Source: Tectiglobus sp965247245
Lineage (GTDB): Bacteria; Pseudomonadota; Alphaproteobacteria; Rhizobiales; Hyphomicrobiaceae
DNA length: 64,000 nucleotides
Assembly (NCBI GenBank): GCA_965247245.1
Contig: CBDFGV010000001.1
Coordinates: 682,001 to 746,000 of the forward strand
Reading direction: 5' to 3'
The number at the start of each line of letters is the position of its first letter. Position 1 is the first letter of the stretch. The position numbers and the translations under genes were made by a program. This document shows positions 8,731 through 17,235 of this stretch, one piece after another. The notes under the pieces are model-generated. The model was not told where the DNA came from. It was given only the letters and a program-made list of their open reading frames with translations, and searched no databases.

Positions 8731-9386
8731 GGGGACTCATTCGCTGAGCGGGCTGCAGCATAGCTCGGACGCGCCATAACCCGTTCGCGGTAAGCCGCAA
8801 AGGCATCGGGTATACCGACTTCATAGCGCAGGGCCCAGTCGAGACACGTGCTCAAGATGATATCCGATCCGCTGAATTCTTCACCGAGGAGATACGTTCG
8901 CCCGTCATCAATCTTACTCACGGCTGAGTTGATCATCCGCGTGTAGTATTCACCCGCCACTCTGTTTGCAGCCGGCGCGTCGCCGTAAATCTCCTGCAGA
9001 TACTTGTGGCGCCGGAGCACGTAGAGCGTGGTTGCATCAAGCTCCATCGTTGTAAACGAGTTCCATTCAAAGAAACGCGCACGCCCGACAGGATCTTCCG
9101 GAATGAGCCGATTGCCAGGCCGGCTGTAGCGATCGGCCAGATAGGTGACGATAGCCGAACTCTCGGTCAGCGTGAGATCGCCATCCTGGAACACCGGGAT
9201 TTTCTGGCCTGGGTGCATCTTTGTGAAGGCTTCCGTCTGGGTCTCACCCGTCCGCGACTGCACCCGTTCGGTGCGATAGTCGAGGCCGAGTTCAATCAAG
9301 GCCCAGTGCACGCGCATCGCACGCAGCGAAACGATGCCCCAGACAACGCGTTCACCTTCTGCCGGAGTGGTCATGTTCGTCACCAT
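8727..9386 (-). CDS. Glutathione S-transferase family protein (second of two)
   Basis: A 219-residue GST with a probable catalytic Ser20 in SLRAMRVHW, the cis-Pro loop QKIPVFQDG (61-69) and the glutathione-binding ESSAIV (75-80). The C-terminal domain contains GEEFSGSDIILSTCLDWA. It is not a duplicate of the other GST in the operon: the two differ strongly outside the fold motifs. The first possible start, ATG 9386, overlaps the SDR stop by seven bases; ATG 9374 is an alternative. The stop overlaps the CoA-transferase start by four bases. A role with the SDR on a glutathione conjugate is inferred. Confidence 0.88.
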   Translation of the reverse strand: MVTNMTTPAEGERVVWGIVSLRAMRVHWALIELGLDYRTERVQSRTGETQTEAFTKMHPGQKIPVFQDGDLTLTESSAIVTYLADRYSRPGNRLIPEDPVGRARFFEWNSFTTMELDATTLYVLRRHKYLQEIYGDAPAANRVAGEYYTRMINSAVSKIDDGRTYLLGEEFSGSDIILSTCLDWALRYEVGIPDAFAAYRERVMARPSYAAARSANESP

Positions 9387-10111
9387 TTCTCAACCGAGGT
9401 TCGAATGTCGAGTTCGTGGGTCCAGGCCGATGTTGGCTGGTTGTGCAGCATCCAGTAGGCCTCGGCAATCTGGTAGGTATCAATCAGGGTGCCGTCGACG
9501 TTGTCCAGTCCGGCCTTCGCGCGGCGCTCCCGGATCACTTCGCTATCGACCCCGCCATCAACGATCACGTGCGCCACATGGATGCCCTTTGGACCAAGCT
9601 CGCGGGCCAGGCTTTGCGCAACCGCGCGCAGTCCGAACTTGGCGCTGGCAAATGCGGAAAAGCCGGGCCCGCCACGTATACTGGCAGTGGCACCGGTGTA
9701 GAGAATGGTGCCTTTGCCGCGCGGAACCATGTGCCGTGCCGCTTCGCGCCCCATCAGGAAGCCGCCGAAGCAGGACAACCGCCAGACCTTCTCAAACAGA
9801 TCGCTTGGCATGTCGAGGATGGGTTTGTTGGTGTATGCGCCGGCGTTGTAGAGCGCCACCTCTATCGGACCAAGGTCATTTTCGATTTGCTCAAAGCAAG
9901 CCGATATACTGTCTTCACTGCGCGCGTCGATGTTCATGGCGACGGCGCGGCCCCCGGCAGCTTCCACTTCCGCAATCAAGGGCGCCGCTTTCTCAAGATT
10001 GCGCCGGCCGATGACGACTGTGTATCCACCCTTCGCGAACCTACGCACAAACCCAGCCCCGATTCCAGGTCCAGCACCAAGGGCAACTGCAACAGGAGCT
10101 TTATCCGTCAT
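9380..10111 (-). CDS. Short-chain dehydrogenase/reductase-fold protein lacking the catalytic Tyr
   Basis: A 243-residue SDR-fold protein. The cofactor motif is GAGPGIGAG (12-20) instead of TGxxxGIG, and the NNAG motif reads YNAG (88-91). At the active site the expected YxxxK reads F154-A-S-A-K158, so the catalytic tyrosine is replaced by phenylalanine; Ser144 of the preceding ATAS block is kept. The codon is TTT. I recall other bacterial SDRs with the same AFAS(A/G)KF pattern, so this looks like a subfamily trait, not decay. It may bind NAD(P) and use another acid, or act as a lyase or isomerase. It sits 14 bases after the MBL hydrolase and overlaps the GST gene. Confidence 0.85.
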   Translation of the reverse strand: MTDKAPVAVALGAGPGIGAGFVRRFAKGGYTVVIGRRNLEKAAPLIAEVEAAGGRAVAMNIDARSEDSISACFEQIENDLGPIEVALYNAGAYTNKPILDMPSDLFEKVWRLSCFGGFLMGREAARHMVPRGKGTILYTGATASIRGGPGFSAFASAKFGLRAVAQSLARELGPKGIHVAHVIVDGGVDSEVIRERRAKAGLDNVDGTLIDTYQIAEAYWMLHNQPTSAWTHELDIRTSVEKW

Positions 10112-10125
10112 AGCTCTTTCCGTCG

Positions 10126-11181
10126 TTAGGTCGCCATATCTGAGCGCATGAACATCAACTGCCCGTCAGCATTGAAGGTACGATCCACTTGATTGTCGTG
10201 CACGAGATAGTTGAGGTGTGCCAGAGTTTCGGCCAAGGCAAGCCGTGATTGGCCTTCCTGGACGGCGCGCTCAAACAGATGCCGTGTGCAGCTGCTGGCA
10301 GAGCGTGGCGCATCCAGATGTGTCATGAGTTCGGCAAGACGTTCCTCGTGATGCTGCATGAGCTCGCGCGTGCGCACATGCAGGCCATAAAACGGAACGC
10401 CATGACCAGGCAGAACGAGCAAGTCCTCCGGCAAGTCAAAGAACCGCGGCAGCGAACTCAGATAGTCGCGCAAGGGGTTGCCGCGGGGCCGGTCAGGAAA
10501 CACGCCGATCATCGGCGAGATCCGCTGCAGGATCTGATCTCCGGCAATGAGAATGCCGTCGTTTTTGCAGTAGAGGGAGACGTGCGCATCCGCGTGTCCG
10601 CCGCAAACAATGACGCGCCAGTCGCGTTGTCCGAGGCGGAGTGTTTCGCCTTCCCGGATCTCAATGATCGAACGCGGCTGCTCGGCCAGCATTGGTGCCA
10701 TTAATTTGCGGTGCGCAATAAAACTCTCGACCATCGCCTCGTCGCAATCATGGACTTTTGCGAAGTGTTTGGTGCGTTCTGAAATCGGCCGCGATTCATC
10801 GATGATGCGCGCACGCGCAGCCAGCCATTCGGTATGCGTGGTCAGGAATGGAACACCGAACTTGTCCACCATCCAACCGGCCACACCGCAGTGATCAGTA
10901 TGGCCGTGCGTAGCGAGCAGCTGGCGCAGTGGCTTGCCGCGAAACAGTTCCCCTTCAACCTTCTCCCAGATCTCGTAGGTGGCGTCATGGTGAAGGCCGG
11001 TATCAATAGCCGTCCAGCCATCGCTCTCCTCAAGTAGCCAAATGTTGACGTGGTTGAGCCTGAGCGGCAATGGCATGCGAAGCCATAGCAAGCCTGGAGC
11101 CAATTCTCGGATTTCTCCGGGAGATTGGGGTTGTGGGAAAGGCAGACGAATTTCAGTTCCGTCGCCGCGCAAGTCTGTCAT
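10126..11181 (-). CDS. MBL-fold metallohydrolase (LACTB2/glyoxalase II-like)
   Basis: A 351-residue metallo-beta-lactamase-fold hydrolase with the metal motif THGHTDHCG (His92, His94, Asp96, His97), a later metal His in CGGHADAHVSLY and the GHGVPF block near residue 268. A helical C-terminal domain follows, as in LACTB2-type proteins. It is the first gene of the six-gene leftward operon, 14 bases before the SDR. Since glyoxalase II and related enzymes cleave glutathione thioesters, and others cleave CoA thioesters, a thioester hydrolase role is plausible. The operon promoter must lie in the 208-base gap shared with the divergent dioxygenase gene. Confidence 0.87.
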   Translation of the reverse strand: MTDLRGDGTEIRLPFPQPQSPGEIRELAPGLLWLRMPLPLRLNHVNIWLLEESDGWTAIDTGLHHDATYEIWEKVEGELFRGKPLRQLLATHGHTDHCGVAGWMVDKFGVPFLTTHTEWLAARARIIDESRPISERTKHFAKVHDCDEAMVESFIAHRKLMAPMLAEQPRSIIEIREGETLRLGQRDWRVIVCGGHADAHVSLYCKNDGILIAGDQILQRISPMIGVFPDRPRGNPLRDYLSSLPRFFDLPEDLLVLPGHGVPFYGLHVRTRELMQHHEERLAELMTHLDAPRSASSCTRHLFERAVQEGQSRLALAETLAHLNYLVHDNQVDRTFNADGQLMFMRSDMAT

Positions 11182-11389
11182 GACTGCATCTCTGCATTTA
11201 TTTGTCTTGTGTCATGGGATGGCATGCACTCCGGCAGGTGTCCATCAACGGGTGGATATCGCTCATCAGTGCAGCCCTGTCGGTGCAAAGTACGTGGCGA
11301 TGTGGCACGCTTGGCTGGAAAGTTCTGACGGGAAGCTCTGGTTAGGCAGCGGCATCCATAGCGCCATCGGGCCTATCTCAAGGTTGGAC

Positions 11390-12241
11390 ATGTCAATGAA
11401 TATTGAGCAAATCAATCCTAATTTCGGAGCGCGCGTAACCGGCATTAGTCATGTCAGCGAACTCGATGAAGCGGGATTTGCCGGCTTGCGCCAGTGTTTC
11501 GAGGACTACTCGGTTTTGGTGCTGCCGGACCAACCGATGGATGACGAGCAACAGGTCGCGTTTAGTGAGCGCTTTGGCCCACTGGAGCGGACAATCTCCA
11601 GTAACCCGGCTGGTGGGTCAGCGTTTGCGCGACAGTCCAACATCGACATCAAGACCGGCGAGACCATCTCTCCCGACGACCGCCGCATGATGTATCAAAA
11701 GGCCAACATGTTGTGGCACGCAGATAGCACATTCAAGGCAACGCAATCCCTGTGCTCGATCCTGTCGGCGCGCGAAGTACCGGCCGCGGGTGGTGCCACC
11801 GATTTTGCATCAACGCGATCCGTCTATGAGGCGCTTTCAGCAGCCGAGCAGATGGAGCTTGATGAGCTTCAAGTCGAGCATGACATCATCTATTCGCGCC
11901 AGATCGTTGGTTTTGAGTTCACCGACAAAGAGCGTGCTGAAATGCCAGCGGTGCAACATCCCCTTGTGCAGGTCAATCCAGTAACCGGGCGCAAGTCACT
12001 GTTGATCGGTGCGCATGCGAAATCCATCGTCGGTTGGCCTTTCGACAAAGGGCGTGCTCTCTTAGACAGGTTGGGAGACGCGGCTATCCAATCGGGTAAC
12101 ACGTTCAGCCACCATTGGAAGACGGGTGACGTGGTCATCTGGGACAACCGTTCGGCGATCCATCGTGCGACACCCTATGATACGGTGAAGTATCGGCGCC
12201 TGATGCAACGTACGACGATTTCCATAGGTCCCGTGGCTTAG
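11390..12241 (+). CDS. TfdA/TauD-family Fe(II)/2-oxoglutarate dioxygenase
   Basis: A 283-residue non-haem iron dioxygenase. Iron ligands are His110 and Asp112 in LWHADSTF and His258 in IHRATPYD; Arg residues for 2-oxoglutarate follow in YRRLMQRTT. Many blocks resemble TfdA, the 2,4-D ether-cleaving enzyme, including MLWHADSTF, SILSAREVP, GGATDF and LIGAHAKS. An aryloxyalkanoate or another ether or carboxylate substrate is therefore likely, but alkylsulfonates or carnitine relatives cannot be excluded. I chose ATG 11390 (a second ATG is at 11396) because the family usually spans about 285 residues. The frame is open further upstream but reads no family sequence. It is divergent from the six-gene operon. 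Confidence 0.82.
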   Translation: MSMNIEQINPNFGARVTGISHVSELDEAGFAGLRQCFEDYSVLVLPDQPMDDEQQVAFSERFGPLERTISSNPAGGSAFARQSNIDIKTGETISPDDRRMMYQKANMLWHADSTFKATQSLCSILSAREVPAAGGATDFASTRSVYEALSAAEQMELDELQVEHDIIYSRQIVGFEFTDKERAEMPAVQHPLVQVNPVTGRKSLLIGAHAKSIVGWPFDKGRALLDRLGDAAIQSGNTFSHHWKTGDVVIWDNRSAIHRATPYDTVKYRRLMQRTTISIGPVA

Positions 12242-12372
12242 AAGCGAAGGCTTGAAGGGCTTCCTGCATTCCGTCTGACTGCGATCACTGCCAAAGCCGT
12301 CATTTGCGCCAAGCCCCAATCCGTTCCATTATTGGATCCGGGGTTTTCTCAACAAAAGAACAGGAATTGAGC

Positions 12373-13491
12373 ATGCAATTGCAGAGCGAAGCGGAGTTGC
12401 TTGAAGGCATTCGCCGCTGGGTTGAGATTGAAAGCCAGACGTCGGATGTGGACGGTGTCAATCGCGTGATGGATGACGCCGAGGCTACGTTTCGCGGTGC
12501 TGGCGCCACGGTCGAGCGCATTCCTGGCAAAGATGGTTTTGGCGACTGCCTGTCAATTGCATCGCAGTGGGGTGGCGACGGTCCCGGCATCTTAGTGTTG
12601 AGCCATCTCGACACTGTGCACCCCAAAGGCACACTTGATGTTCTGCCTTTCCGTGTCGAGGATGATCGCGCTTACGGTCCCGGTACCAGCGATATGAAAG
12701 GCGGTGCCTATCTCGGCTTTGCCGCTTACGAGAGTCTGGTGCGCGAAGGCAAACAGACACCACTCCCGATCAGGTTCTTGTTTGTGTCGGACGAAGAGGT
12801 TGGAAGCCCGTCATCGCGAACCCTGATCGAGGATGCAGCGGATAACGCCAAGTTCGTTCTCGTGACCGAGGCATTGCGTAAGGGCGGCAAGCTTGTCACC
12901 GCCCGCAACGGTACAGCGCGGTATCAGGTCAAGGCACACGGCCGGGCTGCGCATTCCGGCGGTCAGCACAAGTGGGGTAGGAGCGCGGTCAAAGAAATTG
13001 CACGCCACGTCCTCACGATTGAAGAGCAAACCGATTACGATCGTCAGCTGACATTCAACGTGGGTCAGATCAAAGGTGGCACGACGGACAATACTGTACC
13101 GGAAGAGTGCGTTGCCCGTGTCGATGTCCGTGTCGCAGCGATGGAAGACTACGAATATGCCGACCAGTTTATTCGCAGCCTCAAGTCTCATGATCCAGAC
13201 GTCAAACTATCTATAACGGGGCGCCTGAATAGGCCGCCATATAAGAAGTCAGAAGGCATCGCAGCTTTATTCGAGCACGCGCGCAAGTTGGCCGCCGAGT
13301 ACGACTATGAGATTGGCGATGTCGCGACAGCCGGTGGCAGTGATGGAAGCCTTGTCGCCAATAAAGTTCCAACCCTGGACGGATTAGGTGTCTCCGGCGG
13401 CGGCGCCCATACGTTGAAAGAGTACCTGAGTATTTCGTCCCTGACGCCTCAGCTCAGGCTCATGCGTCGCCTGATGGAGACCTTGGAGTAG
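12373..13491 (+). CDS. M20 family metallopeptidase (glutamate carboxypeptidase-like)
   Basis: A 372-residue di-zinc amidohydrolase. Metal and catalytic residues are visible: His78 and Asp80 (LSHLDTVHP), Asp107 (GTSDMKGG) and Glu141-Glu142 (SDEEVGS). A dimerisation domain with AHGRAAHSGGQ follows, and the C-terminal GGSDGSLVA and GGGAHTLKEYL complete the family pattern. Carboxypeptidase G2 relatives release glutamate from N-acyl or folate-like compounds, so it may hydrolyse an N-acyl amino acid. I chose ATG 12373, preceded by AGGAA; the upstream in-frame start adds 23 residues with no homology. The MFS gene begins at the very next base after the stop. Confidence 0.88.
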   Translation: MQLQSEAELLEGIRRWVEIESQTSDVDGVNRVMDDAEATFRGAGATVERIPGKDGFGDCLSIASQWGGDGPGILVLSHLDTVHPKGTLDVLPFRVEDDRAYGPGTSDMKGGAYLGFAAYESLVREGKQTPLPIRFLFVSDEEVGSPSSRTLIEDAADNAKFVLVTEALRKGGKLVTARNGTARYQVKAHGRAAHSGGQHKWGRSAVKEIARHVLTIEEQTDYDRQLTFNVGQIKGGTTDNTVPEECVARVDVRVAAMEDYEYADQFIRSLKSHDPDVKLSITGRLNRPPYKKSEGIAALFEHARKLAAEYDYEIGDVATAGGSDGSLVANKVPTLDGLGVSGGGAHTLKEYLSISSLTPQLRLMRRLMETLE

Positions 13492-14724
13492 GTGGCTGAG
13501 ACCGGGCGCACGGAGGGCCATGCTGCGCCTGCCGTACAGGCGCCACCGTCCACGACATCCTGGTCACATGTTCTCGTGGCGATTGCTGCCGGATACGCCG
13601 TTTGCTTTCAACTCGGTAAGGTCCCGGCAGCGCTGCCATTGATCGGTGACGAGTTCGGCCTTGCGCTCTGGCAGCGCGGGGCCATTGTCTCGTCGATGAG
13701 CTTCCTGACAGCTGTGACGGGGCTGTTTGTTGGCATTTGGGCCAACCGCTATCACGCCGAGCGGGTTGCGTTGATGGCGCTGGGTATCGCCATTGTTGCC
13801 GGTCTTGCAGGTGCTGCCGCACACAGCTTCGTTCCACTGCTGTTGGCCAGGCTGCTGGAGGGGCTCGGCTACATTACTGCCATGGCGTCACTGCCAGCCA
13901 TTATTGCGAAGTATTGTGCGCCCCAGGACAGGCCGCTGGCCATGGCGATCTGGGCCAGCACGGTGCCGGGGGGGCTCGCTGTCCTCCTTCTGTTGTCGCC
14001 GGCGCTCATCGAAGTGGGCGGGCTTGGCTGGCGTGGACTTTGGATCGTCACCGCAGTTGGTATCGCAGCTATCGCAAGTGTGTTCTTTCTGCGCGTGCGC
14101 CCCATTCCGCGCAACGACGGCCCCATCACCGTGCAATCGCCGTGGGATGATCTGAAACAAGCGGTCAATCTCCAGACGCTGTCGCTGGTCGGCCTGTTCG
14201 TCTGTTATGGCATGCAGTTCCTGGCGGTGGTTTCGTTCCTGCCGACAATGCTCGTCGAACAGTCCGGCTTCTCGCTGGGAACAGCAGCGCTCTATAGCGG
14301 CATCGTCGCGATCGGCAATGCCATCGGCTCGGTCCTCGCCGGACCGTTGATCAAACTCGGGTTCCGACGGCGTAACATCATGATCGCCGGCTACCTCATT
14401 ATGGCTGTCGCAGCTGCCACGGTGCTCACTGACATCGCCCCACTTTGGCTGCGCCTGGTTGCAGGTGTCATCTTCTCGACGTCAGGTGCCCTGATCCCGG
14501 GCTGTGTCTTCACCTACGTGCCGGAACTCGCCAAGCGACCTTCCCAGGCACCGATCTATGCAGGGCTTTTCATCCAAGGCTCGGGCACCGGGCACATTTT
14601 CGGCCCGATCCTGCTCGGTGGTCTGGTCGACTATTTTGGAAGTTGGGAATACGCGGTGATCATGACCACAACGGCCTCAGCCGTTGGCATCATGCTCGCC
14701 ATTGTGAGTCAGAAAGGGCGATAG
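13492..14724 (+). CDS. Major facilitator superfamily transporter
   Basis: A 410-residue MFS carrier with about twelve hydrophobic segments. The N-half has GLFVGIWANRYHAERVALMA, matching the loop 2-3 motif of the family, and the C-half has GNAIGSVLAGPLIKLGFRRR. It starts with GTG 13492 directly after the stop of the M20 peptidase, so the two are surely co-transcribed. Uptake of the peptidase's substrate is the simplest guess, in line with CynX/NimT-like permeases. It ends 14 bases from the convergent livF gene with no obvious terminator between them. Confidence 0.85.
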   Translation: MAETGRTEGHAAPAVQAPPSTTSWSHVLVAIAAGYAVCFQLGKVPAALPLIGDEFGLALWQRGAIVSSMSFLTAVTGLFVGIWANRYHAERVALMALGIAIVAGLAGAAAHSFVPLLLARLLEGLGYITAMASLPAIIAKYCAPQDRPLAMAIWASTVPGGLAVLLLLSPALIEVGGLGWRGLWIVTAVGIAAIASVFFLRVRPIPRNDGPITVQSPWDDLKQAVNLQTLSLVGLFVCYGMQFLAVVSFLPTMLVEQSGFSLGTAALYSGIVAIGNAIGSVLAGPLIKLGFRRRNIMIAGYLIMAVAAATVLTDIAPLWLRLVAGVIFSTSGALIPGCVFTYVPELAKRPSQAPIYAGLFIQGSGTGHIFGPILLGGLVDYFGSWEYAVIMTTTASAVGIMLAIVSQKGR

Positions 14725-14738
14725 GCTCGAAACAGTCG

Positions 14739-15443
14739 TCAAACGCCGAGATAGCGATGTTGAACGTCTTCGGAAGCGCTCAGTTCATCTGAACTCCCCG
14801 TCCATACAACCTTGCCCTTTTCCAGCACGTAGTGCCGGTTGGCCAGCTTGACGAGATCGGCCACGTTCTTATCGACGACAAGGATCGAAAGCCCGTCGTC
14901 GCGAATGCTGCGCAGACATGCCCAGATCTCCTCGCGGATCAACGGGGCAAGGCCTTCCGTCGCTTCGTCGAGGATCAGCAGCTTGGGATTGGTCATGAGC
15001 GCGCGACCAATGGCCAACATCTGCTGCTCACCACCTGATAACAGGTTGCCCATGGATGACTGGCGTTGCTCCAATTGCGGAAACATTTTGAAGATCCGCT
15101 CGATCGTCCAGGGTGTTGGATCCCGGCGTCGGTTGGCAGCGGTCGCTATCAGGTTCTCTCGAACATTGAGGTTCGGGAAGATCTGGCGACCTTCGGGAAC
15201 AAGTCCAACGCCGCGCTGCGCAATCCGGTAAGACGGTGCGCCTGAAATGGTGATATCATCAAACGTTACGTCGCCGCCGGCGGCTTTGACAATGCCGACG
15301 ATCGTGCTGATCGTCGTTGTCTTGCCCATGCCGTTGCGGCCAAGCAGGGTGACCACCTCGCCGTCGTTCACCTCAAGTGAGACACCGAACAAGACCTGGC
15401 TGGAGCCATAGGCTGCCTCGAGGTTTTGAACGCGTAGCATCAC
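14739..15443 (-). CDS. livF: Branched-chain amino acid-type ABC transporter ATP-binding protein LivF
   Basis: A 234-residue ABC ATPase. The Walker A is GRNGMGKTT (34-42), the signature is LLSGGEQQMLAIGRAL and the Walker B is LLILDEATEGLAP. The size and motifs fit LivF of the HAAT family. It is the last gene of livHMGF and overlaps livG by four bases. Together with LivG it powers import of the ligand bound by the periplasmic protein encoded upstream. Confidence 0.93.
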   Translation of the reverse strand: MMLRVQNLEAAYGSSQVLFGVSLEVNDGEVVTLLGRNGMGKTTTISTIVGIVKAAGGDVTFDDITISGAPSYRIAQRGVGLVPEGRQIFPNLNVRENLIATAANRRRDPTPWTIERIFKMFPQLEQRQSSMGNLLSGGEQQMLAIGRALMTNPKLLILDEATEGLAPLIREEIWACLRSIRDDGLSILVVDKNVADLVKLANRHYVLEKGKVVWTGSSDELSASEDVQHRYLGV

Positions 15444-16201
15444 GCAGCCTCCCCGAGATAGGCTTTGACGACATCCGGATTATTACGAATGTCGTTCGGC
15501 GCGCCCGTGGCAATCACCCGGCCGTAGACAAGGACCGTGATACGGTCGGCAAGCGCGAACACGGCATCCATGTCATGCTCGACAAGCAGCATCGTCATGC
15601 CCTTGAGGCCCTTCAGCGTCTCGATCATGCGCGCAGACTCTTCGGCCCCCATGCCCGCCATTGGCTCATCGAGCAACAGCATCTCAGGTTCCGTGCCGAG
15701 TGCCATGGCGATTTCCAATTGTCGGCGTTCACCGTGGGACAGCGCCGACGCAATGACGTGCTGGCGCTCGGCCAGGCCGACAGTCTTGAGTTTCTCTAAG
15801 GCCGGCTCGCGCAGGTCGTTGCTTTGCCGGGCCGGAGACCAGAACCGAAACGAGTGACCGGCCTGCGCCTGGACGGCAAGCGCGACGTTATCGAGGACAC
15901 TCATCTGCATAAAGACGGAGGTAATCTGAAACGATCTTGCTAGTCCGACATGCGCGCGCTGGTAGGCCGGCTCATGGGTAATGTCGCGCCCCTTGAATGT
16001 GATGGAGCCGGAATCAGGTTTCAACAGACCGGACAGCTGTGAGATTAATGTTGTCTTGCCTGCCCCGTTCGGTCCGATGATGGCGTGGATCTCACCACTT
16101 CGAACATCGATCGAGACGTTGTCCGTTGCGCGGACGCCACCGAAGCCTTTGTTGAGGTCGCTCACTTGGAGCATGGGCTGGTTATGATGCGTGTCAGTCA
16201 T
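15440..16201 (-). CDS. livG: Branched-chain amino acid-type ABC transporter ATP-binding protein LivG
   Basis: A 253-residue ABC ATPase. The Walker A is GPNGAGKTT, the signature region is LSHGERRQLEIAMAL and the Walker B is MLLLDEPMAGM. The extended C-terminus ending in NPDVVKAYLGE is typical of LivG. The signature reads SHGER instead of the usual SGGQ, which is common in this subfamily. It overlaps livM by eight bases and livF by four. Confidence 0.93.
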   Translation of the reverse strand: MTDTHHNQPMLQVSDLNKGFGGVRATDNVSIDVRSGEIHAIIGPNGAGKTTLISQLSGLLKPDSGSITFKGRDITHEPAYQRAHVGLARSFQITSVFMQMSVLDNVALAVQAQAGHSFRFWSPARQSNDLREPALEKLKTVGLAERQHVIASALSHGERRQLEIAMALGTEPEMLLLDEPMAGMGAEESARMIETLKGLKGMTMLLVEHDMDAVFALADRITVLVYGRVIATGAPNDIRNNPDVVKAYLGEAA

Positions 16202-17231
16202 TCTTCCCCGCCCACTTGCTCAGAAATCCACTCAGTCCGCCTTTCAGGAACAGGACGGCGAGAATAAGAAGAATGCCGAATGGCAGGTGCCAGTAGATCG
16301 TGAAGCTCGACAGCACCTCTTCAAGCAGCAGGAACACGGCCGTTCCCAAAACTGGACCGAATAGAAAACCGGTGCCGCCCAGAATGACCATGAACATCAG
16401 TTCGCCCGAACGGGTCCAATCCATCATCTCCGGGGATATGAAGGTCGTGAAGTTGCCGAGCAGTGCGCCGGCAAACCCGCAGATCGTGCCTGAGATGACA
16501 TAGGCCGTGAGCTTGTAGATGTAGGGGTTGATCCCGAGTGCGAGAACGCGCTCCTCATTCTGTTTGGCACTTTGCAGCACCATGCCGAAGCGCGAGTTCA
16601 CAATGCGATGGACCACAAACAGTGCAGCAAACAACGACACCAGCGAAAACGCATAGAGCGTGAGAGGGTCGTCGAAACTGATCAGCGGGAACTCCGATCG
16701 CGTATCAATCGTCAAACCATCATCGCCACCGTAGGTCTCAAGCGAGACAATGGCGAAGAACATCATCTGTCCAAACGCCATGGTGATCATGATGAAGTGC
16801 ACACCCTTGGTGCGCAGGCATATGGCGCCGGTGATCAATGCGAAGAGCGCGCAAACAACGATCGCGAGGCCGAACTGGAAGAAACCGTCGTGACTGGCAA
16901 TGCTCTCAAAGCCGCCGTAGAGAGCGTGATAGGACGGAATGCCGACCGCATAGGCGCCAAGCCCGATGAACGCTGCATGGCCAAACGAAATCATGCCGCC
17001 GTAGCCCAAGACGAGATTGAGACTGACGGCAGCGATCGACAGAATGACCAGTCGGGTCGCGATGTCGAGCCAGAATTTTTCGCCGACAAAGTAGGCGACC
17101 GGTGGCACTACGACGAGTGCGACCAGAACCAGTGCAGTCGCAATACGCTGTGCGTCCCACGCACTGCCGACGGCCCGTTCGCTCGCACCCGCGCTGGTTT
17201 GATTGCTTTCAGTCATCGGTGTCTCTGCCAT
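16194..17231 (-). CDS. livM: Branched-chain amino acid-type ABC transporter permease LivM
   Basis: A 345-residue permease with about nine or ten membrane helices. The LivM hallmarks are visible: LNLVLGYGGMISFGHAAFIGLGAY and later EERVLALGINPYIYKLTAYV with GFAGALLG. A hydrophilic N-tail of about 30 residues precedes the first helix. It lies four bases after livH and overlaps livG by eight bases. Confidence 0.92.
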   Translation of the reverse strand: MAETPMTESNQTSAGASERAVGSAWDAQRIATALVLVALVVVPPVAYFVGEKFWLDIATRLVILSIAAVSLNLVLGYGGMISFGHAAFIGLGAYAVGIPSYHALYGGFESIASHDGFFQFGLAIVVCALFALITGAICLRTKGVHFIMITMAFGQMMFFAIVSLETYGGDDGLTIDTRSEFPLISFDDPLTLYAFSLVSLFAALFVVHRIVNSRFGMVLQSAKQNEERVLALGINPYIYKLTAYVISGTICGFAGALLGNFTTFISPEMMDWTRSGELMFMVILGGTGFLFGPVLGTAVFLLLEEVLSSFTIYWHLPFGILLILAVLFLKGGLSGFLSKWAGKND

Positions 17232-17235
17232 GCCG

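Noticed and set aside
9390..9412. GTTCGAAT-like sequence that resembles a tRNA T-loop
   Set aside because: No acceptor stem, anticodon arm or CCA context surrounds it, and it lies within the SDR gene.
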